Below are positions 8,794 to 16,843 of a stretch of 64,000 bases of DNA, in pieces. This DNA is from Phycisphaerae bacterium (GTDB lineage: Bacteria > Chloroflexota > Anaerolineae > 4572-78 > J111), in NCBI GenBank assembly GCA_028285035.1, contig JANQQF010000006.1, positions 1 to 64,000 on the forward strand, given 5' to 3'. Made by a program: the position numbers and the translations under genes. Position 1 is the stretch's first letter, and each line of letters begins with the position of its first letter. The notes under the pieces are model-generated. The model was not told where the DNA came from and searched no databases. It saw only the letters and a program-made list of their open reading frames with translations.

Positions 8794-9347
8794 GCGATGG
8801 CCTCCTTTTCTAATACTTGGCGTAAGCGTCGCATAGCCCGCAAGAGGACCACACTCACCGTTTTCTCTTTCAAATCCATAATTTCCCCGATTTCTCGGTT
8901 ACTAAGTTTTCCCACAAACTTCAAACTAATCACCTCTTGATCTCGATCACTCAGTTGCCCCAGCCCTTTAAGCAAATCCAATTTAGCCTCCTTCGCAATC
9001 ACCAAACTCTCCGGCGAAGCCGTTGCCTCAGCCAGATCTTCTGGGGGTTCGCCGCCTTCTTCCCAAGCAGCCCGCCGCTCACGATCACGGTAGTAATTGG
9101 CCATCGTATTGTGAGCGATGCGGAAAAGCCAAGCCGAAAAGGTTCCTTTTTGTGGATCAAATTGCTCCCGTCGACTATAGGCCCGCTCAAACACAGTCCC
9201 GACCAAATCTTCTGCATCCTCCAGCGAACTCACCCGATAACGCAGATAGGTATAAATCCGATCGTAATGGCTCTGAAAAAGATAGGCGATATTGCGTGCC
9301 GAAATCACCTCTTCAATTGTCTCGATGTCATCCGTTAACTCTGACAA
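8790..9347 (-). CDS. ECF-type RNA polymerase sigma factor
   Basis: A 185-aa group IV sigma factor. Region 2 contains YRVSSLEDAEDLVGTVFERAY and FSAWLFRIAHNTMANYYR (-10 recognition), and region 4 contains LSDRDQEVISLKFVGKLSN with a helix-turn-helix (-35 recognition). It would direct polymerase to a small extracytoplasmic-stress regulon. The start is TTG 9347 behind an AGGAG site seven bases upstream. It is co-transcribed with the anti-sigma gene and overlaps it. Its own promoter probably lies in 9348-9694. Confidence 0.92.
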   Translation of the reverse strand: MSELTDDIETIEEVISARNIAYLFQSHYDRIYTYLRYRVSSLEDAEDLVGTVFERAYSRREQFDPQKGTFSAWLFRIAHNTMANYYRDRERRAAWEEGGEPPEDLAEATASPESLVIAKEAKLDLLKGLGQLSDRDQEVISLKFVGKLSNREIGEIMDLKEKTVSVVLLRAMRRLRQVLEKEAIA

Positions 9348-9694
9348 GATTTTTTCTCCTGTTATAACAAGTCACGCGTGTCCTTTCATAAGGTATTACA
9401 CCACAACCTCGGCTTTACTACACTTTTGCCCAAAAAACTTTGAAAGTTTGCTAAAGTTTGTCAAGTAAACCGGAAGAAGTCTTGAGATAACAAGCTTTTG
9501 CAACGGTAAAAATTATGTCTAATAAGGCCGACAAGGCGGTTTACTTAATGATTCGGCAAAATTTAATCGATTTTCTGGCTGTTTAAGCTTAGATCAAAAC
9601 TTGTATTTTTGATTATTTTTTGCGAATCACTTAAACTTCGCATCCTGTTTGTACAAAATTATCTAATATAGTTGTGGTCAAAAAGGAGCAACTC
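9348..9694. other. Divergent intergenic region (347 bp) between the sigma factor and ridA
   Basis: No gene recognised. A candidate operator-like palindrome AAACTT-TGA-AAGTTT lies at 9435-9449, with a further AAAGTTT half-site at about 9453-9459. A TTGACA hexamer is present on the minus strand (9459-9464) but has no good -10 at the right distance. The rest is AT-rich without clear structure. Confidence 0.4.
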
Positions 9695-10048
9695 ATGTCA
9701 ATCACACGAATGGAAACCGGGCAACGCATGAGCCAAATCGTGGTTCATAACGGCACAGTCTACTTAGCAGGGCAGGTCGCAAAAAGCGGCGATGCCGATG
9801 TGCAGGAGCAAACGCGCACCACCCTGGAAAAAATCGAAGGATTGCTTGACCAAGCTGGAAGCGACCCCCAACACATTCTCTCGGCCATCATTTATTTGCG
9901 AGACATCAAAGATTTTGCAGCGATGAATGAGGTGTGGGATGCCTGGGTGCCTGAAGGGCACGCCCCAGCCCGCGCTTGTGTTGAGGCCCGTTTGGCTCAC
10001 CCGAATCTTTTGGTTGAAATCTCAATCACCGCTGCGGTCAAATCTTAA
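9695..10048 (+). CDS. RidA/YjgF family enamine/imine deaminase
   Basis: A 117-aa cytosolic Rid-family protein, which hydrolyses reactive 2-aminoacrylate-type enamines/imines made by PLP enzymes and amino-acid oxidases. The family-typical carboxylate-binding Arg ([11 protein letters not shown]) and the C-terminal LVEISITA strand are present, and length is normal. AAGGAG at 9683-9688 selects ATG 9695 over the earlier in-frame GTG. It is the first gene of an amino-acid catabolic group and lies four bases before the methyltransferase gene, which fits imine clean-up next to PLP and flavin enzymes. Confidence 0.88.
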   Translation: MSITRMETGQRMSQIVVHNGTVYLAGQVAKSGDADVQEQTRTTLEKIEGLLDQAGSDPQHILSAIIYLRDIKDFAAMNEVWDAWVPEGHAPARACVEARLAHPNLLVEISITAAVKS

Positions 10049-10052
10049 TCCC

Positions 10053-10997
10053 GTGAACGCTTCATCACCCATCCAACCATTTCTGGACCAACAAGGGTTC
10101 TTTCTCCTTGATGGCGGTCTCGCGACCGAATTGGAACAGCGCGGTCACGATCTCAATCATTCCTTGTGGTCAGCCCACATCTTGCAGAGTCAGCCAGAGG
10201 CCATCCGCGAGGTTCATCTGTCCTATCTTGAAGCCGGGGCCAACTGCCTCATCACCGCCAGCTACCAAGCCAGTTTCTCCGGCTTTGCTGCCCACGGTAT
10301 TTCGCAAGATGAGACGATCGATTTGTTACATCAATCAATCGATCTTGCTTGTGAGGCACGTGATCAATATTTAACCCAAGCCTCAGATACCACCCTGCCG
10401 CCGCTTGTGGTCGCGAGTATCGGGCCATACGGGGCCTATTTGGCAAATGGGGCTGAGTATCACGGTAATTACGGTGTCTCCAAGGCTGAACTCAAAGCCT
10501 TTCATCAACCACGCTGGCAGGTTTTGGCAGAGACCAAGGCTGATCTATTTGCCTGCGAAACCATTCCTAACGTTCAAGAGGCAGAGGTGTTGCTGGAAAT
10601 TCTCGAAGAAACCCCCGACATTTTCGCATGGTTTAGTTTTGCCTGTCGAGATGGTCAGCATATCAGCGATGGCACGCCCATTCGAGATTGTGTCAAATTG
10701 CTGATCAATCAGCCCCAGATTGTGGCCGTTGGGGTGAATTGCACCGCGCCGGAGTATATTCCTTCGCTCATCGATGAAATTCGGGCAGTATTGCCGGAGA
10801 AACCAATTATCGTTTATCCCAATTCGGGCGAAGCGTTTGATGCCATCACTAAAAGTTGGTCTGGCGAAAATGACTCGGCTGAGTTTGGCGAGGCAGCGAT
10901 TATTTGGCGAGGCCACGGGGCTACTTTGATTGGTGGGTGTTGTCGTACCGGCCCGGATCATATTAGTGCCATGAATTTATCTTTAAGCACGAGCTAG
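10053..10997 (+). CDS. Homocysteine S-methyltransferase family protein (paralogue 1)
   Basis: A 314-aa single-domain enzyme of the MmuM/BHMT family, which methylates homocysteine from a betaine, S-methylmethionine or similar donor. The three zinc Cys ligands are present: C230 in GVNC and C296/C297 in GGCC. The start LLDGGLATELE is typical. GTG 10053, four bases after the ridA stop, gives the normal family length; a longer reading would overlap ridA. It is probably co-transcribed with ridA and the following dehydrogenase gene. The methyl donor is not predictable. Confidence 0.85.
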   Translation: MNASSPIQPFLDQQGFFLLDGGLATELEQRGHDLNHSLWSAHILQSQPEAIREVHLSYLEAGANCLITASYQASFSGFAAHGISQDETIDLLHQSIDLACEARDQYLTQASDTTLPPLVVASIGPYGAYLANGAEYHGNYGVSKAELKAFHQPRWQVLAETKADLFACETIPNVQEAEVLLEILEETPDIFAWFSFACRDGQHISDGTPIRDCVKLLINQPQIVAVGVNCTAPEYIPSLIDEIRAVLPEKPIIVYPNSGEAFDAITKSWSGENDSAEFGEAAIIWRGHGATLIGGCCRTGPDHISAMNLSLSTS

Positions 10998-11019
10998 ATC
11001 TTTAAATCAAGGAGCCTGA

Positions 11020-12000
11020 ATGTCTCAGCCTAACTTTCCCAGCCGCGAAGATTTGGTCGTATGTTTTGGTCACGTTGCCTATCCCTTAGCCGACACATTT
11101 GCCAAACGGCAAACGGGTATTCAACATTTTCAGGCCTGGACCGACGATGAACTCAATACCCGTCTCAAAGAGGCTGATGTGCTGGTCGTTTCAGGCTCCT
11201 GGCGCAATGATCTACTGCAGCGGACCGATCGGCTGAAGTTTATCCAGTCGATTGGGGCGGGCTTTAATCAGTTTCCGCAAGATCAACTACGAGAGCGAGG
11301 CATTCGGCTGGCCAGTGCCAGCGGGGTCAATAAAAACGCGGTGAGTGAACAGGCGATGGCCCATATTCTCAGCCTAACCCGACACATTCATACGGGACGG
11401 GATCACCAACGAAATCACTTTTGGCGCGAGATGATTGGCGAAATCCCCAAACGTGAAGATGAACTAGAGGGGAAGACGATGCTGATTGTTGGCTTTGGCA
11501 AAATTGGCTCACGATTGGCCAAGCTGGGCAAAGCTTTTGACATGCACGTGATTGGGACCAAGCGCAACCCAGCCATGGCTGAAGGCCCAGCCGATGAAGT
11601 CTACCCCAATGATAAACTCGCTGAGTTACTCCCTCGGGCCGATTTTGTTGTCCTAACATGTCCGCTCACACCCGAGACTAAAAATCTGATCAATCGCAAT
11701 ACCTTGGACCTGATGAAATCCAGTGCCTATCTGATCAACGTGGCTCGGGGGCACGTGGTGAATGAACCAGATTTGATTGCGGCCCTACAACAAGGACGGA
11801 TTGCTGGGGCTGGACTCGATACCTTTTGGGAAGAGCCATTGCCCAAAACTTCGCCGCTCTGGGACATAGAAAATGTGATGATCACCCCTCATACGGGTGG
11901 TGAAACCCAGATGTATGAAGAAAATTTGGTCGATATTTTGATTGATAATCTTGAGCGCTTGCTTAAAGGGCGAGAGCCGTTGCGGAATCAAGTGATTTAG
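11020..12000 (+). CDS. D-2-hydroxyacid dehydrogenase (NAD-dependent)
   Basis: A 326-aa 2-hydroxyacid dehydrogenase of the D-isomer family (hydroxypyruvate/glyoxylate/phosphoglycerate type). The Rossmann motif is VGFGKIGSRLA; the catalytic Arg is in VARGHVVNE, the Glu in DTFWEEPL and the His in TPHTGGE. It lies 22 bp after the methyltransferase gene and is likely the last gene of that operon, being followed by a long palindrome. It would reduce a 2-keto acid produced by deamination; the substrate is unknown. Confidence 0.9.
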   Translation: MSQPNFPSREDLVVCFGHVAYPLADTFAKRQTGIQHFQAWTDDELNTRLKEADVLVVSGSWRNDLLQRTDRLKFIQSIGAGFNQFPQDQLRERGIRLASASGVNKNAVSEQAMAHILSLTRHIHTGRDHQRNHFWREMIGEIPKREDELEGKTMLIVGFGKIGSRLAKLGKAFDMHVIGTKRNPAMAEGPADEVYPNDKLAELLPRADFVVLTCPLTPETKNLINRNTLDLMKSSAYLINVARGHVVNEPDLIAALQQGRIAGAGLDTFWEEPLPKTSPLWDIENVMITPHTGGETQMYEENLVDILIDNLERLLKGREPLRNQVI

Positions 12001-12058
12001 ATTTATGTTAGCGCCGCTAAGTTTTCGTCACGACATCAGCGGGGCTCTGTTGATGCGT

Positions 12059-12108
12059 GATACGTGATGCGTTACACAAGCTTGTTCACGTATTACGCAT
12101 CACGTATC
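12059..12108. repeat. Long palindromic intergenic element
   Basis: A 14-bp perfect inverted repeat (GATACGTGATGCGT 12059-12072 with ACGCATCACGTATC 12095-12108) has a second palindrome, ACAAGCTTGT, inside its loop (12076-12085). It sits between two co-directional genes and has no T-run, so it looks like a dispersed palindrome rather than a terminator. Confidence 0.75.
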
Positions 12109-12172
12109 GTCAACCTAGACAAATCTGTGGCGAAAAACAAATGATACCAACAATTCATAGTTTGGAAAGCAT

Positions 12173-13780
12173 ATGACCCACTCCAATCCCCAAACTGTAG
12201 CTGAAGTTTTAGTCCAAACCCTCAAAGAGGCCGGAGCTGATATCGTTTTCGGCCTGCCTGGTGGTGAAAATGTCGAGGTGATGGAAGCCTTACGGCAAGA
12301 AGATATCCGGTTTGTGCTGGTGCGCAATGAAAGCTCGGCAGTTTATATGGCCGATGTTTACACCCGCCTGACGGGTAAACCCGGAATTTGTCTGACTACA
12401 CTCGGGCCTGGCGCGACCAATGCCTATGTGGGCATGGCTCACGCCTATCTCGATCGTGCCCCGGTAATGTTGATTACGGCCGAGACCAACCAAAGCTACT
12501 TACCAGATCATACTCACCAAGTTTACAATTTACAGACCTTATTTGAACCCGTTACTAAATTAACGGCAAGTCTGACATCCCAGAATGTTCAGCAGGTAAC
12601 AACTCAGGCACTTCAAACAATGCATAAAGGTCGCCCTGGACCCATTCATTTGAGTGTTAGCCGCGAAATGGCCACGAAATTGGCTGAGTCGAATGAGATG
12701 ACACAGCCAAGTACACCCTTTGCCAGCAATATTGATTTGAACGCAGCCCGAACTGCACTTACAGAAGCAACCCGTCCCGTAATCATTGTTGGTGTGGGAA
12801 TGGAGCCAGAACAACCATATGATGTCCTACAAACACTGGCCGAAGCAGCCAATGCACCTGTAATTGTGACGCCCAAGGCCAAAGGCAGCATTTCCGACCG
12901 ACACCCCTTATCCGCCGGGACGATCGGGTTAACCCGGATAGACCCGGTTTACGAAATTCTGGATGAAGCTGACTGCATTATCGCTGTAGGCTATGATGTG
13001 GTGGAGTTGGTCAAGCCGTGGGATCAAACGGCTCCGTTGATCTGGATTGCGCCTTGGGCAAATGAAGACCCGACCATCCCAGCCGTGGCCGAGTTTGTCG
13101 GACCAATGCAGCCTGTGATGGAGCAACTGTCAGACTTACCCTACCAGGCCGATCCACAATGGGGGGCAACTCGCGTCGCGACCCTGCGCGATAAATTGGC
13201 AACCGAAGTACTTCCTTCACCGCAAACGGGACGAATGTTACCACAATCCGTCCTTAACGTGATTCGCAAACATCTGCCCGATAACACCCTCATTACTACC
13301 GATGTTGGCTCCCACAAAATCTGTACAGCCTTGAATTGGCCTGCTTACACGCCCAATCGTTATATGCTCTCCAATGGCTTGTCTGCAATGAGTTTTGGCC
13401 TGACGGGAGCCATTGCGGGGGCTATCGCCCTAGAGCAGCCTGTGGTGTGTATCACCGGCGATGCCGGGTTTGGTATGGTGTTGGGCGAATTGAGTTTGCT
13501 CACCGAATACAATCTTCCCGTGATCATCATTGTGATGAACGACTCCGCCCTCGATCTCATCCGAGCTGCCCAACATCGAGCGGGTAAGCCGGCTTATGGG
13601 ACCGAGTTCACCAACCCAGACTTTAGCCAAATTGCCGCAGGCTACGGGCTAAATTTCCATCGTGTGGCCGACGAGACCGCTTGTGATCAGGCGATTCAGA
13701 CGGCCTATGCCAATGGTCAACCGACGATTATCGAAGCGTTGATTGATCCAATCAGTTATCCGACGACACCAAAAAATTGA
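12173..13780 (+). CDS. Thiamine-diphosphate enzyme, acetolactate-synthase-like
   Basis: A 535-aa ThDP-dependent protein of the acetolactate synthase large-subunit family. The N-terminal PYR domain has the activating Glu in VRNESSA and LGPGATNAYVG. The central domain spans ~190-330. The C-terminal PP domain has GDAGFGMVLGEL...MND, the ThDP/Mg motif. No regulatory subunit gene is adjacent, and the catabolic neighbourhood leaves other activities open, such as a 2-keto-acid decarboxylase (AruI-type) or sulfoacetaldehyde acetyltransferase. A GGAAAG site precedes ATG 12173, and the next gene follows within 15 bp. Confidence 0.85.
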   Translation: MTHSNPQTVAEVLVQTLKEAGADIVFGLPGGENVEVMEALRQEDIRFVLVRNESSAVYMADVYTRLTGKPGICLTTLGPGATNAYVGMAHAYLDRAPVMLITAETNQSYLPDHTHQVYNLQTLFEPVTKLTASLTSQNVQQVTTQALQTMHKGRPGPIHLSVSREMATKLAESNEMTQPSTPFASNIDLNAARTALTEATRPVIIVGVGMEPEQPYDVLQTLAEAANAPVIVTPKAKGSISDRHPLSAGTIGLTRIDPVYEILDEADCIIAVGYDVVELVKPWDQTAPLIWIAPWANEDPTIPAVAEFVGPMQPVMEQLSDLPYQADPQWGATRVATLRDKLATEVLPSPQTGRMLPQSVLNVIRKHLPDNTLITTDVGSHKICTALNWPAYTPNRYMLSNGLSAMSFGLTGAIAGAIALEQPVVCITGDAGFGMVLGELSLLTEYNLPVIIIVMNDSALDLIRAAQHRAGKPAYGTEFTNPDFSQIAAGYGLNFHRVADETACDQAIQTAYANGQPTIIEALIDPISYPTTPKN

Positions 13781-13794
13781 GCAAGGACAATGCT

Positions 13795-15060
13795 ATGACC
13801 AACACTTTTGTGACCAACACTTTTGTGACCAACACCTTTGATGTAAACCGAGCCAGAGCCGAAACACGGGGTTGTGAAACGCGTATTCATTTGAATAATG
13901 CTGGCTCATCGTTGATGGCAATCCCCGTCAGTGATGCGTTACGCCAATATCTCGATCAAGAAGAGCGGATGGGCGGCTATGAAACGGCTGATGACCAAGC
14001 CGAGGCTCTCGATAATTTTTATGGGGCTGCCGCTCGATTGCTCAATTGTCACTCAGATGAAATCGCCTATGTGGAAAATGCGACCCGGGCTTGGGATATG
14101 GCTTTCTACGCCTTCAGTTTTGAGCCGGGGGATCGTATTCTCACCACAATTTCAGAGTATGGCAGCAATGTGATTGCCTATCAGCAACAGGCCAAACGAT
14201 ATGGGGCGGAAATCGTCTTTGTCCCTGATGACGAGCACGGCCAAATTGATGTCAAGGCACTAGAAAATCTGATCGACGAGCGAGTCAAACTCATCTCCAT
14301 CAGCCACATTCCCACAGGCGGCGGCTTGGTCAATCCCGCCCAAGCTGTTGGCAAAATTGCTAAAGCCGCAGGTATCCCCTACCTTCTCGACTCCTGCCAA
14401 GGCGTGGGACATCTCCCGTTGGATGTAGAGGCTATCGGTTGCGATATTCTATCAGGCACGGGCCGTAAATATTTACGGGGGCCACGCGGAACAGGCTTGT
14501 TGTATGTCCGGCGGGAGTTTATCGAAAAGCTGGAGCCGCCTTTGCTTGATCAACACGCCGCTGATCTACTTAGCACCACAGCGTATAAAATTCGGCCTGA
14601 TGCCAAACGTTTTGAAAATTGGGAACGATTTTTTGCAGGGCAGGTTGCCTTAGGCGTGGCGATGGATTACGCACTGAACTGGGGCCTGGAGAACATCTAT
14701 GACCGAATTACAATGTTGGCCACTTATTTGCGCGAGAAGTTGGCCAACATCGATGGCGTCACCGTTACGGATGATGGCGTGGAGAAGTGCGGGATCGTAA
14801 CATTTATGACCGAGCAACTCAAACCATTTCACATCAAGGCCCTGCTCGCTAGAAAAAATATCAATGTTTCCATCTCATCCGGCTCTGGCAACCTCATCTC
14901 ATTCCAACAGCGGGGGCTAAACGAAGTTGTACGGGCCTCAGTTCACTATTACAACACGACTGAGGAGATTGACCAGATGATTGCTGAGTTGCAGCATATT
15001 CTCAAAAATCCTGATTTGGTTAGCCTTATTCAGGATAGCAGTGTACAACGGAAAAAGTAA
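13795..15060 (+). CDS. Class V aminotransferase / cysteine-desulfurase-like PLP enzyme
   Basis: A 421-aa fold-type I PLP enzyme related to isopenicillin-N epimerase, EgtE and SufS. The PLP lysine is in GTGRKYLRGPRG and the cofactor Asp in LLDSCQGVG. Elimination, desulfuration or epimerisation are all possible. The AAGGA site at 13783-13787 and normal spacing select ATG 13795; a TTG overlapping the previous stop codon is also in frame. The N-terminus is unusual: three tandem copies of a five-residue unit (TNTFV) encoded by a 15-bp DNA repeat. It is co-transcribed with the ThDP enzyme. Confidence 0.85.
   Translation: MTNTFVTNTFVTNTFDVNRARAETRGCETRIHLNNAGSSLMAIPVSDALRQYLDQEERMGGYETADDQAEALDNFYGAAARLLNCHSDEIAYVENATRAWDMAFYAFSFEPGDRILTTISEYGSNVIAYQQQAKRYGAEIVFVPDDEHGQIDVKALENLIDERVKLISISHIPTGGGLVNPAQAVGKIAKAAGIPYLLDSCQGVGHLPLDVEAIGCDILSGTGRKYLRGPRGTGLLYVRREFIEKLEPPLLDQHAADLLSTTAYKIRPDAKRFENWERFFAGQVALGVAMDYALNWGLENIYDRITMLATYLREKLANIDGVTVTDDGVEKCGIVTFMTEQLKPFHIKALLARKNINVSISSGSGNLISFQQRGLNEVVRASVHYYNTTEEIDQMIAELQHILKNPDLVSLIQDSSVQRKK
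13798..13842 (+). repeat. 15-bp in-frame tandem repeat (three copies)
   Basis: ACCAACACTTTTGTG occurs at 13798-13812 and 13813-13827 (identical), with a third copy with changes at 13828-13842. It adds Thr-Asn-Thr-Phe-Val units to the extreme N-terminus. Copy-number change would keep the frame. Confidence 0.9.
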
Positions 15061-15111
15061 CATCTCGGTCTACAGGGATATTGTAAAGTCGGTTGACAAT
15101 CAAAGTTTGTC

Positions 15112-15210
15112 AGGTCATTTCGAGCGAAAAATGAGCGAGAAATCCGCCCAAGTCTAGATTTGCAATCGACCGCTCGGGCGGATTTCTCGACTGACGCCTC
15201 GAAATGACCT
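15112..15210. repeat. 99-bp nested inverted repeat
   Basis: The outer arms AGGTCATTTCGAG (15112-15124) and CTCGAAATGACCT (15198-15210) are perfect complements. The inner arms CGAGAAATCCGCCC (15136-15149) and GGGCGGATTTCTCG (15176-15189) also pair perfectly. The motif resembles the widespread TCATTTCGAG...GAGAAATC palindromic repeats that I recall from other bacterial genomes. It lies between the class V enzyme and the GntR promoter. Confidence 0.8.
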
Positions 15211-15273
15211 ATTCACTACTCGGTTTAACTTCTGCTCAACTTTGCAACAGTCCTGCCTCAATCTATCAGCCAA

Positions 15274-15302
15274 TTGACAGAAACCGTAACCGTTTTTACA
15301 AT
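15274..15302 (+). promoter_or_regulatory. Sigma-70-type promoter of the GntR gene
   Basis: TTGACA (15274-15279), a 17-bp spacer and TACAAT (15297-15302). The spacer holds the direct repeat ACCGTA-ACCGTT. The start codon begins only nine bases after the -10 box, so transcription would start at or next to the ATG, giving a leaderless or nearly leaderless mRNA. Confidence 0.7.
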
Positions 15303-15310
15303 AGCGCACT

Positions 15311-15952
15311 ATGAGTTTAAACATTGGTTCTCTAAAACGTGGGTCAAATACGGCGGGCCTGATTGCGGATGCGCTTCGTAACGCCATTATGAATGGGTCG
15401 CTCAAAAGTAAGCAGCCGCTTCGTCAAGACGAAATCGCGGCGGAGTTTGGGGTGAGCAAAATCCCGGTGCGGGAAGCTCTTTTTCAACTTGAGGCCGAGG
15501 GATTGGTCACATTTTATCCCAATCGTGGAGCCATCGTCTCCGAGCTCTCCGCCGCTGAGGCCAGAGAAATCAGCATTATGCGTACTGCCTTGGAGACCGT
15601 AGCCCTCCAGGAAGCAATCCCCAAGCTCAAGCCTGTCGATTTTAGCAAAGCTGAAGGTATTCTTAATGCCATTGATCACGAAACCGATTACTTCAAATGG
15701 GGTCAACTCAATTTGGAATTCCACACGACCCTTTATCAGCCCTGTGAAATGCCTCGATTGATCAACACCGTCCGCATGCTTCACGTCAATGTGGCGCGTT
15801 ATTTTATCATCTTTCAGGCCATGGAATATCGAGACAAATCCCAAAAAGAGCATCGTGATATTCTAGCCGCCTGCCGTCAGGGTGATATCGACCTGGCCTG
15901 CGCCCACCTCAAAGTACATCTAAAATGGCGAAAGTCATGGCCAAAATCATAA
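15311..15952 (+). CDS. GntR family transcriptional regulator (FCD/FadR type)
   Basis: A 213-aa regulator with an N-terminal winged helix (about 15-80: LRQDEIAAEFGVSKIPVREALFQL split by the turn, then GLVTFYPNRGAIV) and a C-terminal all-helical FCD ligand domain. FCD regulators respond to organic acids or amino-acid derivatives. No ribosome-binding site fits between the -10 box and ATG, consistent with leaderless translation. It converges on the iclR gene (4 bp apart). A GTATAC-centred palindrome at 21085-21098 is a candidate target. Confidence 0.88.
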   Translation: MSLNIGSLKRGSNTAGLIADALRNAIMNGSLKSKQPLRQDEIAAEFGVSKIPVREALFQLEAEGLVTFYPNRGAIVSELSAAEAREISIMRTALETVALQEAIPKLKPVDFSKAEGILNAIDHETDYFKWGQLNLEFHTTLYQPCEMPRLINTVRMLHVNVARYFIIFQAMEYRDKSQKEHRDILAACRQGDIDLACAHLKVHLKWRKSWPKS

Positions 15953-15956
15953 TTAA

Positions 15957-16733
15957 CTACTGACTCTCCCGATAACCAAGCTGATAAGCAATCGTAGTCG
16001 AAGCCTCTTTTAGTAACGTCACAATCCCTGGAATTTGCCGCTTTGGTAATCGAATTGTAGGACTTCCGATACTGATCGCGGCGACAGCTTCACCGGCGTG
16101 GTTAAAAATAGGTACAGCCACCTCTGTCAGCCCGACCTCCAATTCATTAACCGCAACCGCATATCCCTGCAATTTGACCTGATTGAGGATCAGATCAAGC
16201 TCGGCTGGATCGATGATTGTTTGTGGGGTCATCTGGGTCAAAGGGGACGATAAACGCTCGGTCAGTACCGCCTTGGGGAGATGAGCGAGCAAGACCTTCC
16301 CCGTTGAGGTAGCATGCGCTGGCCACAAATTCCCGATTGAGGTATTAAAACGCCGCTGATTGTGTCCCTTGATCTCATCCAAAATCAAAGTTTTATCCTG
16401 CTCCAAAATCTCCAACGAAGCCATCTCGCCGGTTTTTTCAGCCAGATGCTCAAGCACCGGATGAGCCACCGTCCGCAGTGGATTAGCGCGGAGTGCTTTT
16501 GCTCCTAACGCAATAATCTCCGGACCAAGCCGATAGCGATCCGTCGTCGGATTGTACGCTACAAAGCCAGCATTCTCCAAAGCCGAGACGATCCGGTAGG
16601 TTGTGGTCCGGTTTAAGTCGGTGGCCTCGCCTAGCTCTACCAATGACCATTCAGGCCGATGATCATCAAATGTCATCAGGAGATTGACGGCTCGTGAAAT
16701 CGCCTGTGTCCCTTGATATACTTTTTTTGACAT
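15957..16733 (-). CDS. IclR family transcriptional regulator
   Basis: A 258-aa IclR-type regulator: N-terminal helix-turn-helix (SLVELGEATDLNRTTTYRI region) and C-terminal effector domain (about 85-250, with MASLEIL and AVAAISIGSP motifs). IclR proteins usually control divergent catabolic genes. It is transcribed away from the omega-aminotransferase gene, and three GTTCA/TGAACA half-sites lie just upstream of its start. The effector is probably an intermediate of the neighbouring amino-acid pathway (inference). Confidence 0.92.
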   Translation of the reverse strand: MSKKVYQGTQAISRAVNLLMTFDDHRPEWSLVELGEATDLNRTTTYRIVSALENAGFVAYNPTTDRYRLGPEIIALGAKALRANPLRTVAHPVLEHLAEKTGEMASLEILEQDKTLILDEIKGHNQRRFNTSIGNLWPAHATSTGKVLLAHLPKAVLTERLSSPLTQMTPQTIIDPAELDLILNQVKLQGYAVAVNELEVGLTEVAVPIFNHAGEAVAAISIGSPTIRLPKRQIPGIVTLLKEASTTIAYQLGYRESQ

Positions 16734-16744
16734 GCCTCTCCTTC

Positions 16745-16769
16745 GTTCACAATATGAACACTTTGTTCA
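16745..16769. promoter_or_regulatory. Candidate IclR operator (overlapping inverted half-sites)
   Basis: GTTCA-N5-TGAACA-N3-TGTTCA forms two overlapping inverted repeats (16745-16749/16755-16759 and 16755-16760/16764-16769). It starts 12 bp before the iclR start codon, in the divergent region shared with the aminotransferase, the usual place for IclR autoregulation and control of the divergent gene. Confidence 0.6.
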
Positions 16770-16843
16770 AAATTATAGAAAATTATATCAGATTTTGTTA
16801 TTCTTGAGAAGCAGTCATCTAAAATTCAAAGGAGATAATATTT

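Noticed and set aside
9435..9464. A sigma-70 promoter for the ECF sigma gene (TTGACA on the minus strand)
   Set aside because: No acceptable -10 hexamer lies 16-18 bases downstream.
12173..13780. Branched-chain amino-acid biosynthesis ilvB
   Set aside because: No small subunit (ilvH/ilvN) or ilvC lies nearby; the catabolic context leaves the reaction open, so no gene symbol was given.
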